Assembly (NCBI RefSeq): GCF_006715005.1
Contig: NZ_VFMJ01000001.1
Span: forward strand, 1,674,001 to 1,738,000
DNA from: Serratia marcescens
GTDB lineage: Bacteria > Pseudomonadota > Gammaproteobacteria > Enterobacterales > Enterobacteriaceae
Direction of reading: 5' to 3'
DNA length: 64,000 bases
The notes beneath the pieces are model-generated. The model ran no database searches. It had not been told where the DNA came from and worked only from the letters and a program-made list of their open reading frames with translations. This document shows positions 33,943-46,135 of the stretch, piece after piece (the stretch's first letter is position 1; the number at the start of each line of letters is the position of its first letter). The translations under genes and the position numbers were made by a program.

Positions 33943-35562
33943 ATGCAACGGGGTTTTCGTTTGGCGCTTTGCGCGGCGGCGATCGGCGCCTGTATGAGCA
34001 GCGCCATGGCGGCGCAGGTTCCCCCGGGCACCGCGCTGGCGGCCAAACAGGAGATCGTGCGCCACATTAAAGACGAACCGGCCTCGCTCGATCCGATTAA
34101 AGCGGTAGGCTTGCCGGAGGCGCAGCTGGCGCGCGATCTGTTCGAAGGGCTGGTCAATCAGGATGCCAACGGGAAAGTGATCCCCGGCGTCGCCACGCGC
34201 TGGCAGACCAGCGACAATCAGACTTATATTTTCCATCTGCGCAAAGATGCGCGGTGGTCAAATGGTGACCCTGTCACGGCAAAGGATTTCGTCTACAGCT
34301 GGCAGCGGCTGGTCGAGCCGAAAAACCTGTCGCCGTTCGCCTGGTTCGCGCAGTTAGCGGGGATCCAGAACGCCGAGCAGATCATCAGCGGCAAACTGCC
34401 GGCCGATCGCTTGGGCGTGTCGGCGCCGGACGACTATACGCTTAAAGTGCAGCTGGACAAGCCGGTGCCGTACTTCGTCAGCCTGACGGCTAACTTCAGC
34501 CTGTTCCCGGTGAATAAGGCGGTGGTGGAAAAATACGGCAACGACTGGACCAAGGTCGGCAATCTGGTGGGCAACGGCGCGTTCAAACTGCAGGAGCGGG
34601 TGGTGAACGAGAAGCTGGTGCTGACGCCTAACGATCATTACTGGGATCATGCGCAAACCGTGCTGACCAAAGTGACCTTCGTGCCGATCAATCAGGAATC
34701 CAACGCCACCAAGCGTTACCTGGCGGGCGATATCGACATCACCGAATCCTTCCCGAAAAACATGTATCAGAAGCTGCTGAAAGATATTCCGGGGCAGGTG
34801 TACACGCCGGATCAGCTCGGCACCTATTACTACGCGTTCAACACCCAGCGCGCACCGACCAACGACGTGCGGGTGCGCCAGGCCTTGTCCTACGCCATCG
34901 ATCGCAAGATTATCGCGGAAAAAGTGCTGGGCACCGGCGAAAAACCGGCCTATCACTTCACGCCGGACGTGACTGCCGGGTTCAAACCGGAGGCGAGTTT
35001 GCTGCAACAGCAATCGCAGGCGGAGCTGGACGCGCAGGCCAAGGCGTTGCTGCAGGCGGCCGGTTACGGCCCGAATAACCCGCTGAAGCTGACGCTGTTG
35101 TATAACACTTCGGAAAGCCACCAGAAGATCGCCATTGCCGTGGCCTCAATGTGGAAGAAAAAGCTCGGCATTGACGTCAAGCTGCAAAACCAGGAGTGGA
35201 AAACCTATATCGACAGCCGCAATACCGGTAATTTCGACGTGATCCGCGCCTCCTGGGTGGGTGACTATAACGAGGCGTCGACCTTCCTGTCGCTGCTGAC
35301 CTCGACCCACAGCGGCAACATCGCCAAGTTCAAGAGCGCGGACTACGACAGGCTGCTGGCGCAGGCAGGGCGGGAAACCAATCCGGCGGCGGTGACCGCC
35401 GATTATAACAAGATGGAGCAAATCATTGCCGATCAGGCGCCGATCGCGCCGATCTACCAATACACCAACGGCCGCCTGATTAAACCGTGGGTAAAAGGCT
35501 ACCCGATCACCAATCCGGAAGACGTGGCCTACAGCCAGACGATGTATATCATCAAACACTGA
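33943..35562 (+). CDS. mppA: Periplasmic murein tripeptide-binding protein MppA
   Basis: SBP family 5 protein of 539 aa that delivers L-Ala-gamma-D-Glu-meso-Dap to the Opp permease. I start at ATG 33943 (AGGAAG just upstream), which gives a clear signal peptide MQRGFRLALCAAAIGACMSSAMAA. Distinctive conserved stretches are RHIKDEPASLDPIKAVGLPE, ITESFPKNMYQKLLKDIPGQ and SWVGDYNEASTFL, close to E. coli MppA. It is single and followed by a terminator; works with mpaA and ycjG nearby. Confidence 0.93.
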   Translation: MQRGFRLALCAAAIGACMSSAMAAQVPPGTALAAKQEIVRHIKDEPASLDPIKAVGLPEAQLARDLFEGLVNQDANGKVIPGVATRWQTSDNQTYIFHLRKDARWSNGDPVTAKDFVYSWQRLVEPKNLSPFAWFAQLAGIQNAEQIISGKLPADRLGVSAPDDYTLKVQLDKPVPYFVSLTANFSLFPVNKAVVEKYGNDWTKVGNLVGNGAFKLQERVVNEKLVLTPNDHYWDHAQTVLTKVTFVPINQESNATKRYLAGDIDITESFPKNMYQKLLKDIPGQVYTPDQLGTYYYAFNTQRAPTNDVRVRQALSYAIDRKIIAEKVLGTGEKPAYHFTPDVTAGFKPEASLLQQQSQAELDAQAKALLQAAGYGPNNPLKLTLLYNTSESHQKIAIAVASMWKKKLGIDVKLQNQEWKTYIDSRNTGNFDVIRASWVGDYNEASTFLSLLTSTHSGNIAKFKSADYDRLLAQAGRETNPAAVTADYNKMEQIIADQAPIAPIYQYTNGRLIKPWVKGYPITNPEDVAYSQTMYIIKH

Positions 35563-35577
35563 GTCGATTTATGCACC

Positions 35578-35607
35578 GCCCCCGCCTATAATGCGGGGGC
35601 TTTATTT
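35578..35607 (+). terminator. Terminator of mppA
   Basis: Stem GCCCCCGC/GCGGGGGC (35578-35585 with 35593-35600), 7-nt loop, followed by TTTATTTT. Confidence 0.85.
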
Positions 35608-35653
35608 TATCGATGGAAAAACGACGAGGGTAATTAATTTTTTCACGCGACAA

Positions 35654-35677
35654 ACCCCGTTTAATAATAAACAGGGT
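35654..35677 (-). terminator. Probable terminator of the 82-aa gene
   Basis: Ten-base stem with one mismatch (35654-35663 with 35668-35677), 4-nt loop, 46 bp beyond the 82-aa gene. Only a weak T-run (TTTG) follows on the minus strand. Confidence 0.4.
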
Positions 35678-35722
35678 CGCCATCATCACATTATTTTTCG
35701 TTATTTCCGATAGTGGTTACGC

Positions 35723-35971
35723 TTATAGACAGTCCCGCATGGCATCCACCACCACACGGCCGCTCATGTCGGTTTGGGTGATGCGATAGCTGGTGGGATA
35801 AGAGCGGCGAGTGCTGAAACGATCGTGGACGGAGACCGTGCCAATCTGCAGGCCGGCGGCGTTTTTTACCACGAATTCACTGATCTCTTCCTGCCCCTGG
35901 TTTTGCAAATGGATATTGCTGATTTTTTCCAGCGTATCGCTGGCGTTTATTTTTAAATGGTCGCGTAACAT
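35723..35971 (-). CDS. Small protein of unknown function (82 aa)
   Basis: Protein of 82 aa with a perfect AGGAGG 5 bp upstream of its ATG, strong evidence that it is translated. No signal peptide or membrane helix; MLRDHLKINASDTLEKISNIHL then a beta-rich part ending in MSGRVVVDAMRDCL with a penultimate cysteine. I do not recognise a family. AT-rich flanks on both sides suggest an independent transcript. Confidence 0.75.
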   Translation of the reverse strand: MLRDHLKINASDTLEKISNIHLQNQGQEEISEFVVKNAAGLQIGTVSVHDRFSTRRSYPTSYRITQTDMSGRVVVDAMRDCL

Positions 35972-36165
35972 AACTACCTCCTCGTAGTGAGAAAAGTATA
36001 TGCCCCTAAAATTTGCGCTGAAACAGCTTTATGTTGATTTATTATTATCATTTTGAATTAAAAGTGATAGCAATATGTTAAGTCATAATAATAACGGCAT
36101 TACCAGTGCTTTATCGGCGATATTGCCTGATTTATCGGCAATGGTTTATTTCATTACCGTTATTA

Positions 36166-37257
36166 TTAGTCTGCATTAATCGGGAAAAGCGCCCGCCTGG
36201 CCGCCGGGGCGGGAAAGACGCAGGCGACGTTGTGCCCGCAGCCGGGAACGATCGTTAACCGATGCGGCTTATCCGGCGCCAGGTAACGCCGGTCATAGTC
36301 GGCATAGGCCAAGGCTCGCTGCAATCGATAGGGGCCCTGCAGCTGGGCGGCGCAGGATTTGTCGAGTATCCGATAGTAGGCGCCCGGCGCGGTGCCGGTA
36401 TCCTCGGCGGCGGCCAGGTAGGTGATATCAGCGGCGGCATAGCGCTGACGAGCGGCATCGGCCGTGCGCTGCAGGTGAGCGGGAAGCGCTTCCAGGCCGT
36501 ATTTCCACTGGCTGGCCCGTGGACACTGGCCGGCGTTCAGCGTCTGCCAACGGAAGCGGCAGGTTGTTTCACTGCCGCAGCTCCCCCCGTTTGCTGGCTG
36601 GGGGCGCAGATTATCAAAGTAGAGCCAGCTGCCGGGGTCGGCCACCACATAGCGCAGACGCACTGCGTTTGGCGGATGGGCAAAGCCGACATAATGCTGC
36701 ACGAACTGAGCACCGGCGGAAAAACCGGCCACGGTTATCGACTGCAGCGATGGCCAGCGCCGTTTCAGATCGGCCAGCAGGTTATCCATGGCGTTGAACG
36801 AACCGGTTTTCCCGCTATTATCCAAATCGCCTTCGATCCAGGAGCCGCAGCGCCACAGGGCCTCGCCGCCTTGCGGCGACGGGATCCCGGCGGAATGGCA
36901 GCGAGCGGCAAGTTTCTCCGGCACCTGGAACAGCGGGGCGACGAGCAGGGCTTTGCCTCCCGCTCCCGCAGCCTGGGCTGCGCTGATCGCCGCTTGCAAC
37001 GTTTTAGCGGCATCGCGTGGGTGGCCGTGCATCACCACCAGTGCGGTACGCGGCTGGGCGCTGTGCTCATGGGCGACAAAGTAAGTCACATCGCCCGCCG
37101 CCGTCGCGACGCGAAACGGGGTGGCGATGTGCTCCAGCATCGGCTCCGCGTGCAGCGGTTGGCTGGTGAACAGCATTGCCGCGACTGCGCTGCAGAGCAG
37201 GCGACGCAGAGTCACCCGGTTAGCTGAACAATGTTTTGCGTTTGCACTTTCCATCAT
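36166..37257 (-). CDS. Secreted, cysteine-rich alpha/beta-hydrolase
   Basis: Protein of 363 aa with an N-terminal export signal (LRRLLCSAVAAMLFTSQPLHA). Hydrolase features: MHGHPRD near the first strand, nucleophile elbow GFSAG near residue 180, and a C-terminal GCGHNVACVF with a candidate catalytic histidine. Ten cysteines in the mature part (in CHSAG, RCGS, SCGSETTC, QCPR, KSCA, CGHNVAC and others) suggest disulfides in the periplasm or outside. The substrate is unknown; the layout resembles depolymerase/esterase-like enzymes only loosely. Confidence 0.75.
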   Translation of the reverse strand: MMESANAKHCSANRVTLRRLLCSAVAAMLFTSQPLHAEPMLEHIATPFRVATAAGDVTYFVAHEHSAQPRTALVVMHGHPRDAAKTLQAAISAAQAAGAGGKALLVAPLFQVPEKLAARCHSAGIPSPQGGEALWRCGSWIEGDLDNSGKTGSFNAMDNLLADLKRRWPSLQSITVAGFSAGAQFVQHYVGFAHPPNAVRLRYVVADPGSWLYFDNLRPQPANGGSCGSETTCRFRWQTLNAGQCPRASQWKYGLEALPAHLQRTADAARQRYAAADITYLAAAEDTGTAPGAYYRILDKSCAAQLQGPYRLQRALAYADYDRRYLAPDKPHRLTIVPGCGHNVACVFPAPAARRALFPINAD

Positions 37258-37410
37258 CGTTGCTCTTCACGTGTCCTCAGGTGTTCCTTCGCCTGAAGTA
37301 TAGAGCAGGCTTTTAGCCCCTGGTGAAAACTGCCGTTACAGCTTGGCCTTTGATCTCCAAGGTGTTAACGCTAGACTCTGCAACATAAGCAAGACTGAGG
37401 GGATAAATGA

Positions 37411-38394
37411 ATGGATGTGATTGAGGGGAGCGAGCTGCAGGTCGCCGATGCGGTTTACGCTTATCAGCTGGACGGCAAGGGGGGGGTCACGCCGATTGAG
37501 CAGGATGACAAGATCACCTGTGACGCGCCGTGCTGGCTGCATCTCGATTATGCGCACCCGGCCAGCGCCGAATGGTTGAGCACTACGCCGCTGCTGCCAG
37601 ATTCGGTGCGCGAAGCGCTCTCCGGCGAAAGCTCGCGGCCGCGCGTCAGCCGCCAGGGTGAAGGCACCATGATTACCCTGCGCAGCATCAACTTCAACGC
37701 CAATTCCCGGCCGGATCAGCTGGTCACCATCCGCGTGTACATCACCGATAAGCTGATTATCTCCACCCGGCACCGCAAGGTGTATTCCATCGATCAGGTG
37801 GTGAACGATCTGCAAAGCGGCGCCGGGCCGACCAACAGCGGCAGCTGGCTGGTGGAAATTTCTGATGCGTTGACCGATCACACCAGCGAATTCATCGAGG
37901 ATCTGCACGACAAGATTATTGATCTGGAGGACGCTTTGCTGGAGCAACAGGTGCCGGAGCGCGGCCAGCTGGCGTTGATCCGTAAGCAGCTGATCGTGCT
38001 GCGTCGTTACATGGCGCCGCAGCGTGACGTCTTCGCTCGGCTGGCCAGCGACCGCCTGCCGTGGATGAGCGATGACGATCGCCGCCGCATGCAGGACATC
38101 GCGGATCGTCTGGGGCGGGGATTGGACGATCTGGACGGCAGCATCGCGCGCACTGCCATCTTGTCCGATGAGATCACCACGGTGATGGCGGATGCGATGA
38201 ACCGCCGCACTTACACCATGTCATTGTTGGCGATGGTATTTCTCCCGACCACCTTCCTCACCGGGCTGTTTGGCGTCAACCTTGGCGGCATTCCGGGCGG
38301 CGGCAATCCTCTCGGTTTTGCGGCATTTTGCCTGATGTTGGTCGGGCTGGTGCTTGGCGTCGCCTGGTGGTTGAAGCGCAGCCGCTGGCTGTAG
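37411..38394 (+). CDS. zntB: Zinc transporter ZntB
   Basis: CorA-superfamily zinc transporter of 327 aa in the inner membrane. A large N-terminal cytoplasmic domain is followed by two C-terminal membrane helices flanking the signature [11 protein letters not shown] (GVN, where CorA has GMN). The start has AGGGGA upstream. E. coli ZntB takes up zinc by proton coupling, though it was first described as an exporter. Confidence 0.96.
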   Translation: MDVIEGSELQVADAVYAYQLDGKGGVTPIEQDDKITCDAPCWLHLDYAHPASAEWLSTTPLLPDSVREALSGESSRPRVSRQGEGTMITLRSINFNANSRPDQLVTIRVYITDKLIISTRHRKVYSIDQVVNDLQSGAGPTNSGSWLVEISDALTDHTSEFIEDLHDKIIDLEDALLEQQVPERGQLALIRKQLIVLRRYMAPQRDVFARLASDRLPWMSDDDRRRMQDIADRLGRGLDDLDGSIARTAILSDEITTVMADAMNRRTYTMSLLAMVFLPTTFLTGLFGVNLGGIPGGGNPLGFAAFCLMLVGLVLGVAWWLKRSRWL

Positions 38395-38421
38395 GCAAAA
38401 ATGATGAAAACCCGGTTAACA

Positions 38422-38435
38422 TTGAGCAATATCAA
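38422..38435 (+). promoter_or_regulatory. FNR box of fnrS
   Basis: TTGAGCAATATCAA matches TTGAT-N4-ATCAA at 9 of 10 specified bases. Its centre is about 42 bp upstream of the fnrS 5' end, the standard position for FNR activation. It sits at the middle of a larger inverted repeat CCCGGTTAA/TTAGCCGGG. Confidence 0.85.
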
Positions 38436-38470
38436 CATTTAGCCGGGGGAAATGGGGCATGATCTCTCTC

Positions 38471-38594
38471 GCAGGTGAATGCAACGTCAAGCGATGGGCG
38501 TTGCGCTCCATAATTGTCTTACTTTCTTATTTTTGAATTACTGCATAGCACATTTGATTCGTACAATGCCGGTTTAATCACCGGCATTTTTTTA
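38471..38594 (+). ncRNA. fnrS: Small regulatory RNA FnrS
   Basis: FNR-activated, Hfq-binding sRNA that shuts down aerobic-metabolism mRNAs under anaerobiosis. The 5' part beginning GCAGGTGAATGCAACGTCAA and the middle part GAATTACTGCATAGCACA match E. coli FnrS very closely, and the genomic place between zntB and ttcA is also conserved. It ends in stem ATGCCGG/CCGGCAT (38566-38572 with 38581-38587) and seven T. Confidence 0.95.
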
Positions 38595-38612
38595 TGCGGT
38601 TTTCTCTCATCC

Positions 38613-39011
38613 TCAGGCCGCGCTTTCATCCCAGAAGCTGGCTTCAATCTTGTGCCCATCCAAATCACGGACAAAACAGCCGTAATAGGCCTCACCATAG
38701 TGCGGCCGCGAACCGGGCGCGCCTTCATCGACGGCGCCGGCCAGCAGCGCCTGGCGATGGAATTCATCCACCTGTTGCTTGCTGGTGGCGAAAAAACCGA
38801 CGTGCGTACCGTTGCCGGGTGAGGCGGATTGACCGTCGATCGGCACCTGCAGCCAAAACTCGGGGTAGTCGCGGCCATACCCGATGGCGCCGGGATGTTC
38901 CAGCACGCGTCGGCAACCCAAGGCGGCCAGCGTGCGATCGTAAAAAGCCGCGGCGGCAGCGAAATCGTTGGAGCCTAGCGAGACGTGAGACAGACAGGGG
39001 GTGATATTCAT
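38613..39011 (-). CDS. VOC-family (glyoxalase/bleomycin-resistance fold) protein
   Basis: Cytoplasmic protein of 132 aa with paired beta-alpha-beta-beta-beta units. Candidate metal ligands include the histidine in LSHVSLG, that in GTHVGFF, and the glutamate in GHKIEASFW. I start at MNITPCLSHVS, with GGAG upstream; the open frame extends 44 codons further but without family similarity. Substrate unknown. It ends just past the fnrS terminator on the other strand. Confidence 0.85.
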   Translation of the reverse strand: MNITPCLSHVSLGSNDFAAAAAFYDRTLAALGCRRVLEHPGAIGYGRDYPEFWLQVPIDGQSASPGNGTHVGFFATSKQQVDEFHRQALLAGAVDEGAPGSRPHYGEAYYGCFVRDLDGHKIEASFWDESAA

Positions 39012-39123
39012 TGCGCGATCTCCATATAACTGTATAAATAAACAGTATAGGGTAAAAACGGCATCGCCCAGTAAATTTTGCGCAAACTGTGAACAGGATC
39101 GAGATCGTCGAGTGAGGGGAATG

Positions 39124-39150
39124 TCGCCGCTTGCAGAGGGCAAGCGGCGA
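39124..39150. terminator. Strong stem-loop after ttcA
   Basis: Perfect 11-bp stem TCGCCGCTTGC/GCAAGCGGCGA with a 5-nt loop, 5 bp beyond the ttcA stop. No T-run follows on the minus strand, so termination may be partial. Confidence 0.55.
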
Positions 39151-39155
39151 GGGGC

Positions 39156-40094
39156 TTATTTGATTTCCAGCACGCTCAAACGCTCTGGCACAGGTGCTGC
39201 GTCGTCCGAGTCTTCCGGTTGCCAACCGACCGGCTGCATCGGAATGTCTTCACGATCGAAGGCCAAATCGCCGCCGTCCACCACGGCGCTACCGTGGTGA
39301 ATGCCCTTGAAATCGAAAAGATTGATATCGCTAAGGTGCGAAGGCACCACGTTTTGCATGGCGCTGAACATGGTTTCCAATCGGCCTGGGTAACGTTTGT
39401 CCCAGTCACGCAGCATATCGCCGATCACCTGGCGTTGCAGATTAGGCTGCGAGCCGCACAGGTTACATGGAATAATCGGGAAGGCTTTGGCGATAGAGAA
39501 ACGCTCGATGTCTTTCTCGCGGCAATAGGCCAGTGGGCGAATGACCACGTGCTTGCCGTCGTCGCTCATCAGTTTGGGCGGCATGCCTTTCATCTTGCCG
39601 CCGTAGAACATGTTGAGGAACAGCGTCTGCAGAATGTCATCGCGGTGATGGCCCAGCGCGATCTTGGTGGCACCCAGTTCGGTGGCGGTGCGGTACAGAA
39701 TGCCGCGGCGCAGGCGCGAGCACAGTGAACAGGTGGTCTTGCCTTCCGGGATCTTGTCTTTGACGATGCTGTAGGTGTTCTCTTCGACGATCTTGTATTC
39801 CACCCCCAGGCTTTCCAGGTAGGCGGGCAGAATATGCTCCGGGAAGCCGGGCTGTTTCTGATCGAGGTTCACCGCGATCAGCGAGAAGTTGATCGGCGCG
39901 CTCTGCTGCAGGTTGCGCAGGATCTCCAGCATGGTGTAGCTGTCTTTACCGCCGGACAGGCAGACCATGATGCGGTCGCCTTCTTCAATCATATTGAAAT
40001 CGGCGATCGCTTCGCCCACGTTGCGGCGCAGGCGCTTTTGCAACTTGTTCAGATTGTACTGCTCTTTTTGGCTAACGGATTGCTTTTCTGACAT
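39156..40094 (-). CDS. ttcA: tRNA 2-thiocytidine(32) synthetase TtcA
   Basis: ATP-dependent, iron-sulfur tRNA thiolase of 312 aa that makes s2C32. The PP-loop is [11 protein letters not shown] near residue 45; the CxxC cluster ligands are [12 protein letters not shown] and [13 protein letters not shown]. The position close to fnrS and zntB is the same as in E. coli. Confidence 0.97.
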   Translation of the reverse strand: MSEKQSVSQKEQYNLNKLQKRLRRNVGEAIADFNMIEEGDRIMVCLSGGKDSYTMLEILRNLQQSAPINFSLIAVNLDQKQPGFPEHILPAYLESLGVEYKIVEENTYSIVKDKIPEGKTTCSLCSRLRRGILYRTATELGATKIALGHHRDDILQTLFLNMFYGGKMKGMPPKLMSDDGKHVVIRPLAYCREKDIERFSIAKAFPIIPCNLCGSQPNLQRQVIGDMLRDWDKRYPGRLETMFSAMQNVVPSHLSDINLFDFKGIHHGSAVVDGGDLAFDREDIPMQPVGWQPEDSDDAAPVPERLSVLEIK

Positions 40095-40366
40095 TTAAAT
40101 CGTGCTCATTCTCAATGGGGGGCACTAGGGGCATGGCGTTGTAGACCGCGAGTTTACCATTCAACCGGCCGATTTTGATCATTATTCATCATCCAGCAGC
40201 CACGCACCCGACGCGAGGTCTGTATGGTACGGATTGTGGCGATGAATACCAGCAGGTTTTTCGGCTCACAGCATTCGCCGTCATTTGAACGACGGCTTCG
40301 AGGGAACGTTGTTTCGCGGTGCGGGTCTCATCTCAGTCAGAACTTACACCGAGAGGCACAGAGAGC
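40095..40366. other. ttcA / 104-aa gene intergenic region
   Basis: About 270 bp between divergent genes. It must hold both promoters. I recognised no regulator site, RNA or repeat in it. Confidence 0.4.
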
Positions 40367-40681
40367 ATGAAAGGAATCACTGTTGTTGGACTTTGCGCAT
40401 CGTTTTTTGCTTACGCAGAAAACGCACTGGCGTTTGACACGATGCCTGTTGGTCTGAGCGAACCGACCGAAACCGTCGTACTGGTACCGCGAGAGCAAAA
40501 AGAGCGTCTTGATGGCAAGGATAAGGGAGATGCACTTTATTGTTACTATGACGGGAAATTATTTTCGCTGGGCGCCACGTTCAAAGACAAGGTTTGCGCT
40601 TTAGCGGAGATTAAAACGGATAAGCCGTTCTCGACACGCGTCATGGCGCAATGGATAAAAGAAAAAAACGCGGCTCGTTAA
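40367..40681 (+). CDS. Small exported protein, DUF1496-like
   Basis: Protein of 104 aa with a signal peptide (MKGITVVGLCASFFAYAENALA). The mature part contains YCYYDGKLFSLGATFKDKVCALAE, which resembles the CYY-D-G-x5-G-x8-C pattern of the DUF1496 family as I remember it; the two cysteines may pair. Function unknown. I start at ATG 40367, which has a purine-rich GAGAG upstream; the open frame begins 16 codons earlier. Confidence 0.7.
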   Translation: MKGITVVGLCASFFAYAENALAFDTMPVGLSEPTETVVLVPREQKERLDGKDKGDALYCYYDGKLFSLGATFKDKVCALAEIKTDKPFSTRVMAQWIKEKNAAR

Positions 40682-40731
40682 GTGTGAAACCCTTGAGCAT
40701 TGAGGCCCATCGCTGATTCAAACGGTATGTG

Positions 40732-40761
40732 AAAAACAGGGCGCGAATCGCTCGCGCCCTG
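40732..40761 (-). terminator. Terminator of nifJ
   Basis: Stem CAGGGCGCGA/TCGCGCCCTG (40737-40746 with 40752-40761), 5-nt loop, followed by TTTTT on the minus strand. Confidence 0.88.
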
Positions 40762-40767
40762 AGGGGG

Positions 40768-44301
<3,534 letters not shown>

Positions 44302-44538
44302 CGACGTTACCTTTTCATTGCTCACAAAGCCGCGAAAGCGCACTTTCGCAGTAATGGAAAAAAGTCTAACAGAGGGTTTGAACGTGGCTTTATCGTGTTT
44401 GTGTGGCGGGTGATAAATCGTCAAGGGCGTATTTCCTCGTCGATTGGGGGCGACGGCAATAAATTGTTTTCGCCGTTTAAAGACAATTTATTGCCGGCGC
44501 GTCATAATTGCGCATCGGTAAACTGACAGAAGAAAATC

Positions 44539-44871
44539 ATGAGCGCATTTGTGTATTTGACGATGGCGATTGTCGCAGAAGTGATCGCCACCACCATGTT
44601 AAAAGCCTCCGAGGGCTTTACCCGCCTGTGGCCGTCGCTGCTGGTGGTGCTGGGCTACGGCGTGGCATTTTGGGGGCTGTCGATGGTGGTCAAGAGCATG
44701 CCCTTGGGTATCGTGTATGCGATTTGGTCGGGCATGGGCATCGTGCTGGTGTCGATCGCGGCGGTATTTGTTTATCAGCAAAAATTGGATTGGCCGGCGA
44801 TCGTCGGCATGGGATTAATTATTGCCGGCGTGCTGGTGATTAATTTACTGTCCAAAGCCTCGGTGCACTGA
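44539..44871 (+). CDS. emrE: SMR-family multidrug efflux transporter (EmrE type)
   Basis: Four-helix drug/proton antiporter of 110 aa. The essential glutamate is at position 14 (AIVAEVIATTMLK), and the conserved YAIWSGMGIVLV segment with the substrate-contact tryptophan lies near residue 60. Expected to export quaternary ammonium compounds; an S. marcescens member has been called SsmE. Monocistronic, divergent from nifJ. Confidence 0.9.
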   Translation: MSAFVYLTMAIVAEVIATTMLKASEGFTRLWPSLLVVLGYGVAFWGLSMVVKSMPLGIVYAIWSGMGIVLVSIAAVFVYQQKLDWPAIVGMGLIIAGVLVINLLSKASVH

Positions 44872-45372
44872 GTGTTATTTTAATGTGAAAAAAGGCCGGC
44901 GTGACCGTAAGTCGCGCCGGTTGAAGAATTCAGCCATCATTCACTGAAAATAGTGGAATGCTAATTACTTAGCGCCGCCAGCATAGACGCAAATATCATC
45001 CTCTCCGGTAGCAAAAAATGCGCCGTCTCACTGAAAGCACGCGAAGATAATTAAGACCGATTTCGCGGGAGGAAACTTCCTCGGCAGCAGCAGTGACGTT
45101 ATCACTTTCCGCATGCGGCCGGGGCCGGGCAGCGGGTGGCGCCGTCACGTTTAACGCCTCGCAATAGGGGCGGAAATATTCTGCAAACAAAATAAATGTC
45201 CGGCCGGCGCAAAAAAACCACAAATAATGACCGGAATATATTTTCATTATTTATATATCGAGCTAGATTAAACAAGTTTGCATCAAAGATAGCGAAACGT
45301 GTCCGCCAAGTGACGCGCGTTATCAGCAATGGCGATTTTACACAGCGCAGTTCCGGGTTCAGGAGTGGGATA
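44872..45372. other. Gene-poor 500-bp stretch between emrE and ydbJ
   Basis: No convincing gene on either strand; an 83-codon minus-strand frame has no family resemblance. A long imperfect GC inverted repeat (about 44893-44917) just after emrE, without a T-run, may act in termination. The stretch 45190-45300 is AT-rich and probably contains the ydbJ promoter. Confidence 0.45.
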
Positions 45373-45627
45373 ATGACGACATCAAAATGGCTGCTTGCCA
45401 GCGCCGTGCTGCTTTTAGCCGCCTGCAGCAGCAATAACGAAGAGCCAGTACAGCAGGCTAACAGTGCCAGAATCAATACGTTGCAGACCAGCGCCGGTTG
45501 CGCGGCGGTCGGCGGCGTCACCACCATCGCGCACAACCTGAACGGTGAAGCGCTGCGCATGTGCCAGATGCCGAACGGCAAACAGTGTGAGGAACGCACG
45601 CTGGGCCTGGGCAGCTGCGCCGGGTAA
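45373..45627 (+). CDS. ydbJ: DUF333 lipoprotein YdbJ
   Basis: Small lipoprotein of 84 aa: signal peptide MTTSKWLLASAVLLLAAC with lipobox LLAAC, then a DUF333-type domain (AGCAAVGG...LRMCQMPNGKQCEE) with four further cysteines. AGGAG lies 7 bp before the ATG. In E. coli ydbJ also neighbours hslJ and ldhA. Function unknown. Confidence 0.8.
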   Translation: MTTSKWLLASAVLLLAACSSNNEEPVQQANSARINTLQTSAGCAAVGGVTTIAHNLNGEALRMCQMPNGKQCEERTLGLGSCAG

Positions 45628-45656
45628 GCCCGCGGCACCCGGCTTGGCGAGCAGGA

Positions 45657-46085
45657 TCAATACACCCAGTCGCGCAGGGTATAAACCAGCGTGTGGCCGC
45701 TGCCGTTGAGCGTCAGCTGCTGTGCGTTTAGCGTCACGTTGGCGCCGTTTTCGAGCACGGTGCCAATCACCCGATCCCAGCGGTTGCGCTGCTCATCAGG
45801 GCACAGCTTGCGCGTCGAGGCCAACGGTTTCACCGTCAGCATGCCGTCGCGTAATTGCCCCTGGCCGAAGAAACGGTTGCACATCGCGCCGGAGACATGC
45901 AGGTTCTCGCCGAACTCCAGATTGAGCAGGCCGCCGCCCACCGGTGATTTCACCGTTTCGCCATCTACGCTCTGCAACACGAAGTTGTGATGCAACAGAT
46001 CGCCGGGCGTGACGGCCGTGTGTGGTTTCATGCTGCATCCCCCTAGAACCAGCGCTGCAAAGGCGGCTACCGTGGTTTTTCTCAT
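45657..46085 (-). CDS. hslJ: Heat-inducible lipoprotein HslJ
   Basis: Outer-membrane-type lipoprotein of 142 aa (signal MRKTTVAAFAALVLGGC, lipobox LGGC) with a META domain (VSGAMCNRFFGQGQLRDGMLTV). E. coli HslJ is heat-induced and linked to novobiocin resistance. A short gap separates it from convergent ydbJ; ldhA lies upstream on the same strand behind its own terminator. Confidence 0.93.
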   Translation of the reverse strand: MRKTTVAAFAALVLGGCSMKPHTAVTPGDLLHHNFVLQSVDGETVKSPVGGGLLNLEFGENLHVSGAMCNRFFGQGQLRDGMLTVKPLASTRKLCPDEQRNRWDRVIGTVLENGANVTLNAQQLTLNGSGHTLVYTLRDWVY

Positions 46086-46097
46086 CGTCGTTCTCTC

Positions 46098-46127
46098 AAA
46101 GAAACAGGGCGCCTCGTGGGCGCCCTG
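46098..46127 (-). terminator. Terminator of ldhA
   Basis: Stem CAGGGCGCC/GGCGCCCTG (46105-46113 with 46119-46127), 5-nt loop, then TTTCTTT on the minus strand. Confidence 0.75.
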
Positions 46128-46135
46128 AGATCACG

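Noticed and set aside
44302-44424. 41-codon upstream extension of nifJ
   Set aside because: Family members start at MIT-DGN; the extension shows no conservation or ribosome site.
44996-45247. 83-codon minus-strand frame in the emrE/ydbJ gap
   Set aside because: No ribosome site, no family resemblance and mixed composition; treated as non-coding.
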